Source of the DNA: Agelaius tricolor
Lineage: Eukaryota; Chordata; Aves; Passeriformes; Icteridae
Reading direction: 5' to 3'
DNA: 64,000 nucleotides
Assembly (NCBI GenBank): GCA_023055355.1
Contig: JALJCS010000001.1
Span: 67,621,381-67,685,380 of the forward strand
Shown here: positions 1 through 10,080 of the stretch, piece by piece
Layout: each line of letters opens with the position of its first letter
How positions within the stretch are numbered: the first letter of the stretch is position 1
Translations under genes and position numbers: made by a program
Notes under the pieces: model-generated
Told to the model about the DNA's origin: nothing
Seen by the model: only the letters and a program-made list of their open reading frames with translations
The model's database searches: none

Positions 1-1225
1 TGACCTTTGAGAAGTTGTCACTCAGCAATAAATAATCAGTTACAACTGATTTCAATAATCTACAATATTTTCAGGGATAAAAGGGGTTTATTCAAGAAAA
101 CTGGAATATTGTTTCATTTACACAGCAGGGATTCATAAGAAATACTAAGATTGAAGAAAGAAGAAAGAAGGAAGTCAGAATGGAAATGTGTGTGTGTAAG
201 TACGGGAAGGAAAGCAAAACTATTTAAAATAATGGCCATATAATAAGGGACATTGTTCCCAGGACACTATTTCCACCAGCAAAATCTAGGAACATGCTCT
301 TGATGTCAAAACAAAAAGGCTGCAGTTGAAAAGCAGACAACCCATCAGCAAAGGAGCCAGCACCCTGGCTCTAGCAGGGTGGCAGCACACGACACACACC
401 ACTCCTTCCCTTTGCCTGCCAAGAGAAGGAGACAGGAGACATGTGTTCCACACATATGCCAAAATAGGAGGAACAGACAGTGGGCAGTGATGCGCCTTAA
501 GATTTGCAGTGGCTGAAATAAGCAAGATCTGAAGCAGAGATTTACCCCAAAACAGTTGATGGCTCCTGAAGGAGAAGAAAGATCTGTCTGTCCAGTCTGT
601 CAGTGTCAGTCAAGAGGAGCTCTGGAGATGCACAGGACTTGACAGCTGGTGCTTGTCTTCTGTACTGTGCACAAGTGACCTTGGTCAGGCCATGTGGACA
701 CACACAGGCTGCTTCTCATCAGTACGTGAGCAAGAGAGTGTGAAAACATAAAATTGACTTGCTTTAAAACCTTGAAAAGAAACATATTTTCCCAACCCAT
801 AAGATCTTGCACTGAGCTTTATTATGCTAATGCCACTGCAAAGCAGATTTCAATGCAGTAGCTAAAACCAAGATACTTGATATGTGCTCTGGCAGCTGAA
901 AATTGTATAAGAATAGAAACATATTTTCACAGTAGACCAAAAAGAAAGGCTGGTTACCAAGTGGGTTTCAAAGGGAACCTCTTCAAGTGAAGACAGCACA
1001 GGAAACTTTAATATCAAACTTTCCACACCTTTAAACTGACCTGGGTCCTACTAGGCTAGTCTGTTGCATTATTTCCAGTAATTTGTTATGGGAAAACATA
1101 CTTTTATATCTACTGTGAATTGCACAAGCTTATGAAATGCATAGCACATGGACTTTGAGAAAGAGTTTGTTTAAAAGAAGTTGGAATATATAATATAATG
1201 TTAGGTGGTCTCTAATGGGAAAAAA
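1..1225. other. Unique AT-rich intergenic or intronic sequence
   Basis: No gene, CR1 fragment or tandem array is visible. The short open frames here lack splice signals or recognisable protein content. Confidence 0.6.
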
Positions 1226-1304
1226 TAATAGTAAACTGTCTATTTAGCAGTTTACTATTATAGCTATTACTATTTAGCAGCTATGTAGCAGTAGCAACAT
1301 AGCT
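1226..1304. repeat. Two adjacent perfect short hairpins
   Basis: The first hairpin has 13-bp perfect arms (TAATAGTAAACTG at 1226-1238 and its complement at 1248-1260) around a 9-nt loop. The second has 8-bp perfect arms (AGCTATGT at 1279-1286 and its complement at 1297-1304) around a 10-nt loop. The words TAGC and TATTTAGCAG recur between them. Either could be a chance product of local slippage in AT-rich DNA. Confidence 0.6.
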
Positions 1305-2009
1305 ACTGTTAATGTTGCTGGACTCATTAAACCTGCAGAACTGCTGCACAGCCCCATGAACATGTAGACTTGTAGCCCAGTGCATGAACTATTTCTGTAC
1401 TTCCTAAGATGCTGCTGCATTTGTAGTGGCCTTAAACTGTCTCAGGCTGACAGTCTTGCTTGGTCTGGTCTTGTAGTGGCTGGTCAGGAGCTTGTTTCTA
1501 GCTTTTTTTGTCTGTAAACACAGGTTATTAATTTTTTCTAAAGACTGGGTGGTTAGGCCTAATTTGTCTTATCTTTGCAGAGTATACATTTTCTCTGTAG
1601 AATGCAGTAACAAGAAGTTATTCTACACATGATGAAATATTTATGTCCCTATCTTATCAATGGGGGGATTTGGCTTTGTGCAGAGGTGCAAAGGCCTGTC
1701 ATTACAGCAGAGACCTTGAAAATGGGGACACAGGGTACCATGTAGAGACAGGAGATGATAAGAGGAAGGACAGGTGATGACAGTGAGGGTCCAGGACTGT
1801 AAAAACTCATCTCCAGTACAGAAAATCAAATATTGGAGGAGAAAAAGGGGAGGTAATCAGAGGCAAAACGTTAAACTGTACTGTCATTCAAAAATTTCCT
1901 CCATGTAATAAAGTTATTTCTTGTATTTTATTTCCCTGTAATAGATCAACAACAACAAACAACAACAACAACAATAATTCAATAATTAATAAATAATTAA
2001 TCATTACTA
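1305..2009. other. Unique AT-rich sequence with a CAA microsatellite
   Basis: A (CAA)n-type run lies at about 1946-1974, followed by an AATAAT-rich stretch. Nothing else is recognised. Confidence 0.6.
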
Positions 2010-2515
2010 AGAAATTAGATTCTACAATCCAGAGTAGAACTTAAAATTAATAAATTTCATTTAGAAGGAAGTGGGAGATGTAGATTGAACATTTTTTTAT
2101 GTCCTAGGTTTTATGGATGGTCTTTTCATTTTTTCATTGATGTAAGTCCATGTGCTGAATGAAATGGGAGCAAATGGAGAACAAACTTGATCTTTTCCTG
2201 AAGACATAAAAAAATTAAAATTAATAATTAAAATAAAATTATAATTAATTTTCATGCCAGTGGTAAAATTTTAATCAAAGTATCAATAACTTCTTGGCTT
2301 TATATGAATTTACTTTACATCACAAAATCTTCAGGAAAAGATCAGTTTTGCTCTGCATTTCTTCCCATTTAATGCAGCACATGGACTTACATCAATGAAA
2401 AAACAATTGGCCTAAAACCTAGGACATAAAAAAATTTCAGTCTATATGTCCCATTTCCTTGTAAATGAAATTTATTAATTTAACTTCTATTCTGGATTGT
2501 AGAATTGAATTTCTT
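2010..2515. repeat. Long imperfect inverted repeat (arms of about 190 bp, AT-rich loop)
   Basis: The left arm (about 2010-2204) and the reverse complement of the right arm (about 2329-2515) align along almost their whole length. I judge identity at roughly 80-85 per cent by eye, with a few short indels. Long exact blocks include the words around 'tttatgtcctaggtttta', 'attgatgtaagtccatgtg' and 'gatcttttcctgaaga'. The 124-bp spacer is very AT-rich. A transcript across the unit would fold into a long hairpin. It could be an inverted duplication or a foldback (long terminal inverted repeat) DNA element. No target-site duplication or transposase was seen. Confidence 0.85.
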
Positions 2516-5141
2516 GGCAATCTACGTACAAAACCCTAAAGATACTGGCCAAGGTTAAGTCCAAAATAATTCCTTTAAGCTATCTCCTTCATTGGAAGAA
2601 CACTAGATTTGAATTGACACATCAAAGATCAGAGTGTGTCAGAATAACTTATCATTTCCCATTGAATAATGGTGTAAGTGACAATGAAAGGGCAAATGGC
2701 TCAGGTTACATAGAATATATTTTAGAACTGTTGGTATGGATTAGCAAGGATAGGACTGTGACGGGAGATCTTGGTATTTTCTCAGTAGAACTGTCTGCCA
2801 GTTCTCAGCTAGAATCCTCTAAATACAGGAACCAAAAGGCCTTAAATATCTTAAGTTAAATCCTATTCGAGTTCCATTAATTCCCCTATCTGATGTTGGA
2901 ATAATTACTTTATTCTAGCTCAACTGTATGTCTAGATTTTGCCAGTCTACTGACCCACAGGGCTTTGGAACAGCAAGAAGGTTTCTACAAAACACAGGGG
3001 TCTACATTTTCTTTCTTGAAAAAGAACCTGTTTCAATGTGTGTACATTGGAACATCTTGAGTCTCCAGCTCCAGAAAATGCTAGCAGCCACAAAAGGTTA
3101 AATATAGCCAAAAAGAAAAGATTTCTTTTAATTCAAATAAAACATGAGTTTATAAAATTAACTGTTGTCTATTTAAGCGGTATCCAATATGGTATTAAAA
3201 ATATAATAAGGGCAGCTTTATTCCAGTCTGTCTACTGGCAGTGCCAGCTTCTGATAACAAGAGCTGTGTCTGTCTCCAGTCACTCAACACACAGCCAAAG
3301 TATCTGGTCTAGGGTCTGGACAGCAGCTTTTGTTGGCAGGATAGCAGAATGGTTCTGGCTCCTTATTTTATTTTTTTTTTTTTTTTATGTCTGCTAAGTA
3401 AGCAGAACAATAGACAAACAGAAATAAGTTGTGCAAAATATTGATTGGTATTCCTCACAGGATCTGCACCAGGCAGCTTCAGGACAATCTCCAGCCTTCC
3501 AGAGCCTTTGACAACAAACACATTTTTTTAATGATTTCTGCAACTGACACATTCTCCTTATGATCCTTCACAGACTTAAGGTTTGTGGTTTGGATTATTT
3601 TACCAAAAAAGAAGTATACTTAATATGTTTGAATGCTAAATCTCAGTAGTGTTTTATCTGAATGAGATAGCTGTGAGCAGTCACATAGGTACCATCTCTA
3701 CCTCCAACAAATCATGTCTCAGACTTACTTGCCATTGCTAATATAAGTTATTTAAATTTTTTAAGCAATCTTTTTTTAGCCAAGGTAGTTTTCTATGATG
3801 TTGCTCATTAATTAACTCCTTTTATACCTGTGCCTGTCACCACATTGCTTGAAAACCTATCCTGAAACCGTTTTTTTAGATTTGATATTTGTTAATGAAA
3901 CCTTCTATTTATTAAGCTTTTATTCAAGTCTAATATATTAACATGAAAATCATCAAAAAAGTTGTCAAAAGTGCCAGCTTCACTATATGAACGTGCTAGG
4001 GAATTTGGTAAGAATGTATTAGGCATGAATGAGTAATAAGGAGACTCAATTTCATCCCTTTTCTATTCACACTGGAAAAGTAATTCCAGAAGTAAGAAAA
4101 AAGGTAAATGAGAGGATTTAAATATGTCCCTTAATCAAAACCAACAACAACAACAAAGAAAATAAGTAAAATATAAAATATTTTATATATATAATGATGC
4201 AGAATTTTAAATTTTTATAAATAATGTGAATGTCCCAGTTTCATTGCTAATTTTGCACCATCACATAATGACACACACTGAAGGAAAAACACAGTGTAAA
4301 ACAAAACTCTAAGAGCACCATGATAGGTTTTCAGTCTGAGAAACCTTCAATGAAATGTTTTAACTACAAAACAGCTGTCTCTGAGTGTTACTCTTTTTTC
4401 CAGCTACACCTAGAATGTTTCATTCCAGACATCTGAAAAGAATTCTAGCAGAAACAAATAGAAAACATATTTTCCATTCCTACTTTCAAAGGCTTCTCAT
4501 CTACCCACCAAGCCCCCTACTCTTCCCACACCTGGAAATGAAAAGACTTCAATACATCCTCAAACCTACAAACAATTCTTTCAAATGGTATATACTTTTA
4601 AAAAACTGCTGTGCGAATACAGAAATGTTAAGACAAGAGAGTCAACTAAGAAGAAAAAAAATTTAAATTAACTGGAAACCAGATAATGTCACAAATTCAT
4701 ATAAACAAAATTATCCTCCTTAGGAAGTTACAAAAGCTACCTGGAATTAAACTTTTCACAAGGCGGAGTCCACATACAGCTTGGTGGCCACTAGATGTGT
4801 CCCAGACACATAGCCTGGAGCACTGACAGCCTGATGGCTCCTCCCAGCTGAACAGCAGCTGAAGAGCAGCTCTCCTCTCTGCACACATTACTACCAGGCC
4901 CCCCAAGGAGACACCCTGTGATTCTCCTTGTGGGCATCCCCAGTGAAGGCAAGGGCAACACATCTTACTGGGGCCAGAGGCTTTCTTAAGAGAATGAGAA
5001 ATGGCAAGTTTGAATGGGTCAATGTGGCCCAGAGCCCCTGTGAGGACTCTAAAACATCACCTCTCAGCCAGCTGGTAAGCGACAATTTAATTAAAATATT
5101 TTAGGGAGCCCAGTCTGAGTTTTTTTTCTCTCCTTCTACAG
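2516..5141. other. Unique AT-rich sequence, no gene recognised
   Basis: It contains a T-run at 3371-3386, a CAA-rich and AT-rich stretch at 4140-4220, and a CTCF-like motif (TGGCCACTAGATGTGTCC) at about 4785-4802. The open frames at 2614-2859, 3038-3397 and 4385-4666 have no protein character that I recognise. Confidence 0.55.
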
Positions 5142-5221
5142 GTGCTGGAAGATTACTGGAGAGATCTGGCAGAGAAATTGAAGATTCAGAAACCAAGAGA
5201 CCAGGATTTAAGTCCATCAGG
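5142..5221 (+). other. Candidate internal exon, gene unknown
   Basis: An 80-base segment follows an excellent 3' splice site: a pyrimidine-rich run of about 20 bases ending in CTACAG at 5141. It ends at a strong donor, AGG followed by GTAAGA at 5222. Two of the three reading frames are open throughout. One gives a charged peptide beginning VLEDYWRDLAEKLK, which could form a helix; the other begins AGRLLERSGREIEDSE. I recognise no family. An opposite-strand candidate exon starts 156 bases further on, so at most one of the two is likely to be coding. A chance pairing of splice sites is quite possible. Transcript reads spliced exactly at these two points would settle it. Confidence 0.3.
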
Positions 5222-5376
5222 GTAAGAGAACTGCATCTGGACTGCTTAGAGGCAAGAGGAAACAGGCTACATGTCATTAAAAGGCAGGAACAAGAGGTCT
5301 GCAGGTTCTCCAGTTTTACTCTTGAAATTAGTTGATACATTTAGTCACAGAAAACTAAGTGAATGAACCTTCTTAC

Positions 5377-5469
5377 CTGTACTGAAGTCCCAACCTGAAG
5401 TGCAAGCCAGCTGTTCAGTGCACTGCCCACAGCTACATTTAGTCCAGGGCTTTGTTGTACCACGTCTTC
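5377..5469 (-). other. Candidate internal exon, gene unknown
   Basis: Read on the minus strand, a 93-base segment is entered by an AG at 5470-5471 with a moderate pyrimidine tract. It leaves through a strong donor, CAG followed by GTAAGA (plus positions 5371-5376). The phase-0 frame is open for all 31 codons and begins EDVVQQSPGLNVAVGSALNS. The length is an exact multiple of three, as in a symmetric exon. No family was recognised. Thirty-one open codons are not rare by chance, so the splice sites are the main support. Confidence 0.25.
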
Positions 5470-5940
5470 CTGAGCCAATTAAACTTGACATTTTGCACAC
5501 TCCCTAATTAAAATGCAAATGAAGGGATGAAATATGTACAAAAACAGATTATGCGGGTTAATTAGGAGGAAAACATATCTTGACCCCAAGTTCATTTTCA
5601 GGTGGATTTTAAACATAACCTGCTGACACAGCTGAATGCAGAGTCAGGACACAATATGGTGCTTCAGTGGAAAGGCTCTTTGTCTATAACAAATGTTATG
5701 AGGTCCCCAGAGGACTGCTTCTATAATTGTTCCTCTGCATTTGAGATAAATTAGTAAAGAGGTCTGTTTTATTCCTGCCTTTAAAATTATGTCTCATTCT
5801 TCTAACACACATTTCTCAGACTGGCTATCTAAAAATTTGTCCAGCAGTAAAACATTTATAGTAATTGTACTGCATGTACCTTCAGTGTACCCATCCCATC
5901 TGCAGTTTTCAATGCTAGCAATCAGAGCTGAGTTAGTGGA
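5470..5940. other. Unique sequence, nothing recognised
   Basis: AT-rich with no repeat or gene signature. Confidence 0.55.
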
Positions 5941-6034
5941 CACTTGAGAGGTTGGTCTGCTCCTCTGAGCACTTTTCTGATCTTTTCCACTTGAGAGGTT
6001 GGTCTGCTCCTCTAAGCACTTTTCTGATCTTTTC
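5941..6034. repeat. 47-bp tandem duplication
   Basis: Units at 5941-5987 and 5988-6034 differ at a single base (ctctGagc against ctctAagc). The near identity indicates a recent duplication. Frames crossing it carry the repeated peptide as an artefact. Confidence 0.95.
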
Positions 6035-6922
6035 CACAACAGAAAATTAGAAAAAAGTCAGCTGAAAAGAAAGCAGGTACAATAGAATGACCTTGTGCGT
6101 ACTTATATAGTGAATGGAAAAGGAAGAGATCATATGAAAGCAGTTGTTGAAGACTTGGAGAGGAATCAGAAAAAAACCAAAAAGAATGTGTGATAGAACT
6201 TTGTCTGCCCTTTTCCAAGGCAGTATTTCCCTGTCTTCAAAGCAATTTATAAGCATTGTGCCACGTTTAGTTTTTTAAATGTACACTTGGAATTATAATT
6301 TTACATTATGTGCTTTTAGTAAGCAAGTGCAATTGGACCTTTTAAAAATTACTTACAACAAAACTAGCCCTCCAGAGTTTATAAAAATGTACCTCCACTT
6401 TCCATTTTCTGGGTCTAAGAGGAAGGCAAACTTAAAAAGTATTAGTCAAGGCAGGAAGAAGTGTTCAGCCTGCAAGGAACTTGGAGAAAGTGGTTCAGGA
6501 TTGCAGGAGGAAAGAGCTGAGAAAATGATCCAGCACTTCAGCATGTCTGAATATTAGCCTTAATTGCAGAAGCTCCCATTCACTGGCAGTGTGTCATCTG
6601 AAGAGTCATTTCACACACTTTATAGAAAGATAAGATGATTGTTGAAATACCTGATTTAAAGCTTGAATCCTAGTTTTACTGCAGATTTCCTGCATAAGTT
6701 GGACAACCACTTCCAATCCTGATTTTTAAAGCCAGTTAACACACAGCTGTATTCACGCACAGACAGGTGCTTTTGAAAACACAAAGGCACCATCTGCATT
6801 TTAGGTTGCTAAATGCTTGAAAATCTGGCTCACTATTTAACTGAGTGGCACGGCCACTCAGGAAATAATCAGGTTTCTTTTTTCCTACATTTTGTCCATT
6901 CAATATTTTCTTTCATTAGACC
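6035..6922. other. Unique AT-rich sequence, no gene seen
   Basis: Short open frames only; no splice-bounded coding segment is evident. Confidence 0.55.
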
Positions 6923-6943
6923 TGCTTCTCTCTCTCTTTCTCT

Positions 6944-6983
<40 letters not shown>
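6923..6983. repeat. (TC)n then (TA)n microsatellite
   Basis: A TC-rich run (about 6923-6946) passes directly into an uninterrupted TA run of about 18 units (6947-6983). The run inflates a chance open frame across it. Confidence 0.95.
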
Positions 6984-6985
<2 letters not shown>

Positions 6986-7549
6986 CTATTATGACAGATG
7001 TTTTACTTTAATTGTGGCATCTAGTCACTATGGAGAAAAAAAATCTATTCTCTGGAAGATACACATCGGATACAAACCACAAAATTGGATACAAAAACAA
7101 ATGCGTAAAGTGCTCCTCAGTTTAGGACATTTATAGCTGTGAGAAGAGTCATGTTCCAGAGCATGTTCTTAGTAGAGTTCAGGGTAATATTTGGATGATT
7201 TTAAACTGGGATGTCGCTTGTCTTCATCAGCAGAACAGTGGATTTAACAACCCACAGAGTCGCTGCAGTCCTAGGCCCTGTGTGCTGTGCTGTATTAGAC
7301 TTCATAACACATTTTGATTAAATCCTAAGGAGCACTCAATAGTGGCCAGAAATGGCAGTAAGGAATCATTTGACATTTACTATTTCTATTTGGATCTGTA
7401 TTTTTCTTACAGTATGTAATGTGAAAAGCAGTTGGCTTGGCAGAAATTATCTTGCCAAGACATTCCCACTTGTTTTAGTTACTACATGTCACTAGATGAT
7501 AAACTAGAGCTTCTGAAGGTTTGGAGAATACATAAAGCTGAGTTTTCAG
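6984..7549. other. Unique sequence, nothing recognised
   Basis: No repeat or gene signature seen. Confidence 0.5.
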
Positions 7550-7652
7550 CTGAACTTCAGCCAGCAGAATCCAAACTTTAAGTTATCAAGCATACCAGGC
7601 AGAGAACCACTGGGGACATATGTGAATTGGAGCAGTGTCCCTAAACTCACAG
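7550..7652 (+). other. Candidate exon with strong donor
   Basis: The segment follows GTTTTCAG at 7549 and ends at ACAG before GTAAGTCA, an excellent donor at 7653. The phase-0 frame is open throughout and begins LNFSQQNPNFKLSSIPGREP. The acceptor pyrimidine tract is only moderate. No domain is recognised. The length is not a multiple of three, so a partner exon would have to keep phase. A chance match cannot be excluded. Confidence 0.22.
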
Positions 7653-8828
7653 GTAAGTCACTGGGCAGCTCAGCAATACAAACCACAAAACCTCTTGCAG
7701 CAAACAGCTTTCTCAACAGACTGGATTTTTTCAGCATCCTTGAGTAGCTACATGAGGAGTACAGGAGCAGAAAAAAAGATTTTGAAGTTTCTTAGTAATG
7801 TAATAACATGGGCTCTTGAGCACAGTCCAAGTTGCCTCTGTTAATGCTGCCAGCAAAGTGGTGGCATGAACTCTGTCAGTGAAAATCCAGCAGTGAAGCT
7901 GGAAGGCAGAGCCTCAGCTGTGAAGGGGGCTGAGCAGGCACATACAGCATGAGACACTTTTTATCAACCATAACCTCATTCTACTGGAAGAACATTTCAT
8001 CTTCTCACATTTGAAAATATCTCCTGGTGACAGTGGTTATAATTTTGGTTTTATATCCAAGCATTAATTGTGAAAACAGAAAGCTCATACTCTTGTTTTT
8101 CTTGCTTGTTTGCTTATTTACCTATTTTAAAGGGGGGAAAAATAGGATATATTATAGGGATAAAGAAAGTACTTTGATAACTTTCTTCACTAGAGGCTTC
8201 CCAGAAGGTATGAACTTCATTAATTTGAGCAATACATTGTGTCTAGTTTGATGATGGGGAAATCAATAATCCCCTGCATTGGTGGATCACATCTGAGAAG
8301 CACACAGACACTATTATAATGCTAGGTTTTCTTACTAAAAATAATTCTTCCCAGCACCCAATTGCAGGACTCCAGATTTCCCCATTCCCAGTTAACTCTT
8401 CTTCCAGCTTCTCAGAAAGTATTCTTGTTGCAAGTATTATCTATCTATGTTCGAGTTTTCTCCATGTCTAATGTACATTAGACAAATGCAGCAGTTCTAA
8501 GAAGGTGATGAATTCCTTGAATCTTGTTTCCACCAGTATGAAAAATCCCTCACTGCAGTGCGCATAGACTGCCTTTAAAATTACACTTCTTATTTGTGGA
8601 TGTTCAAAAACATTCAAAATTAGAAAACATTAATAGTTCCAAAACACTTAGGGCTTGGAAAGGAGAATTTTTTCTGAGAGACAGACCCTAAATTTCTGAA
8701 AAAGCCATGAAAGAGTAAGGTCTGTTCCATAAATCACTTATGAAAAGACATTAACTGGGAAGATAATATCCTTTGCTTTAAGCAGACAATTCTGTTTCCA
8801 CTAATGATTCCTTCATATTTATTTCCAG
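7653..8828. other. Unique AT-rich sequence, nothing recognised
   Basis: No repeat, RNA gene or coding segment supported. Confidence 0.5.
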
Positions 8829-8872
8829 TAACATACATACATACATACATATGTATGTACATATATATATAA
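8829..8872. repeat. (CATA)n / (TA)n microsatellite with palindromic centre
   Basis: A CATA run becomes TGTA and then TATA. The centre, TACATACATATGTATGTA, is a perfect 18-bp palindrome. Confidence 0.9.
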
Positions 8873-9982
8873 GTCAAGGAAAATTAATAGGCCCTATTTG
8901 TAGATATTAATATTCAGAATTCAATCAGAGTTCAGTGCATTGGCATTTTACTCCAGTCACCAGCAGTGAAATGTCAGACATTCTAGGAAACTATCTTACC
9001 TCTGCAAAAATATATGTGGCTTTATTATTACCCTAGTTACACTGCAGCAGCGTGGCTGCTGGCTGTGAACAACAAGATGATGACTGCATTAGTAAATCCA
9101 GTCAGAGCCAACCCAGGGCCTGACACTGTGCTGTAATTACACATAAATGATCTCACCATTCCTCAGAAGTTTCTGTTCTTCCTGCTAACACTCTTTCCAA
9201 GTATAATCAAATATTACACTTGCTTCGTCAAAAGCATGAGAAAGAAGATTTAACAGAAGAGAACAAGATTCTGTGTGATTAAATTTGGCATGAGGAGAGA
9301 AAATGGCTTTCATCCCAATAACAATCCTCCTTGCAGCAGGGATTCTCAGGTCTGTGGAAATCTTTTAGCCTAGAATTTTAACAGTCATTAAGTGACTTAT
9401 ATCCTCACTGTCCACAGATATTCACTGGCTGTTAGCACTTTATTAAAATTGCTAGCTTCAAAGGCCTGGTTTATTTCTCAGCTTCCTGTAGCCTGACAGC
9501 AGTGATGACACACTCCATGTGATGAACTCCAAGACCAAATATGAGTTTACAATGTCACAGAAATACTTTACTAAAAGAACAGCAGAAGATACAAAGTACA
9601 AGAATTAAGGCTACACATTCAAGATTTTACACAGGCTTCATTCCTTCCCTCACACAAGGAATATTGATGTAGCTAAAACTCCATCAGTATGTGATGAACC
9701 CTGAGCTAATGAATAATGGGGTTCCCTTTTGCTTTTGTCATAGGACCCTGCCTTATGTAGGGAAAAAGAGATTCTTTGATTAACTAAGACTGCTCAATGA
9801 AGATTATTTTCTGTTAGTTCCTGGCATATGCAGCTCTTTGCCTTTTCTAGTACTCAAGTACTAAAGTCTGAGAACATACAGTTCACTACAGTTTTGTTTT
9901 CATGTGAACAATATAAAAACATCTCTAGCCTTTCAAATAAAGAAGTCAAAAATAAAAACTATATTGGAAAGGCTTATTTTAG
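8873..9982. other. Unique AT-rich sequence, nothing recognised
   Basis: No gene or interspersed repeat was identified by eye. Confidence 0.5.
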
Positions 9983-10033
9983 AAAAAACAAACAAACAAA
10001 ACCCAACAAAACAAACAAACAAACAAAATCCAC

Positions 10034-10064
<31 letters not shown>

Positions 10065-10080
10065 CAAAAAAACCACCCCA
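9983..10080. repeat. A/C-rich simple sequence with a 29-base A run
   Basis: AACA/CAAA units lead into an uninterrupted A run at 10034-10062, followed by ACCC-type units. Lys/Asn/Thr-rich open frames on the plus strand and Phe-rich ones on the minus strand here are artefacts of composition. Confidence 0.95.
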
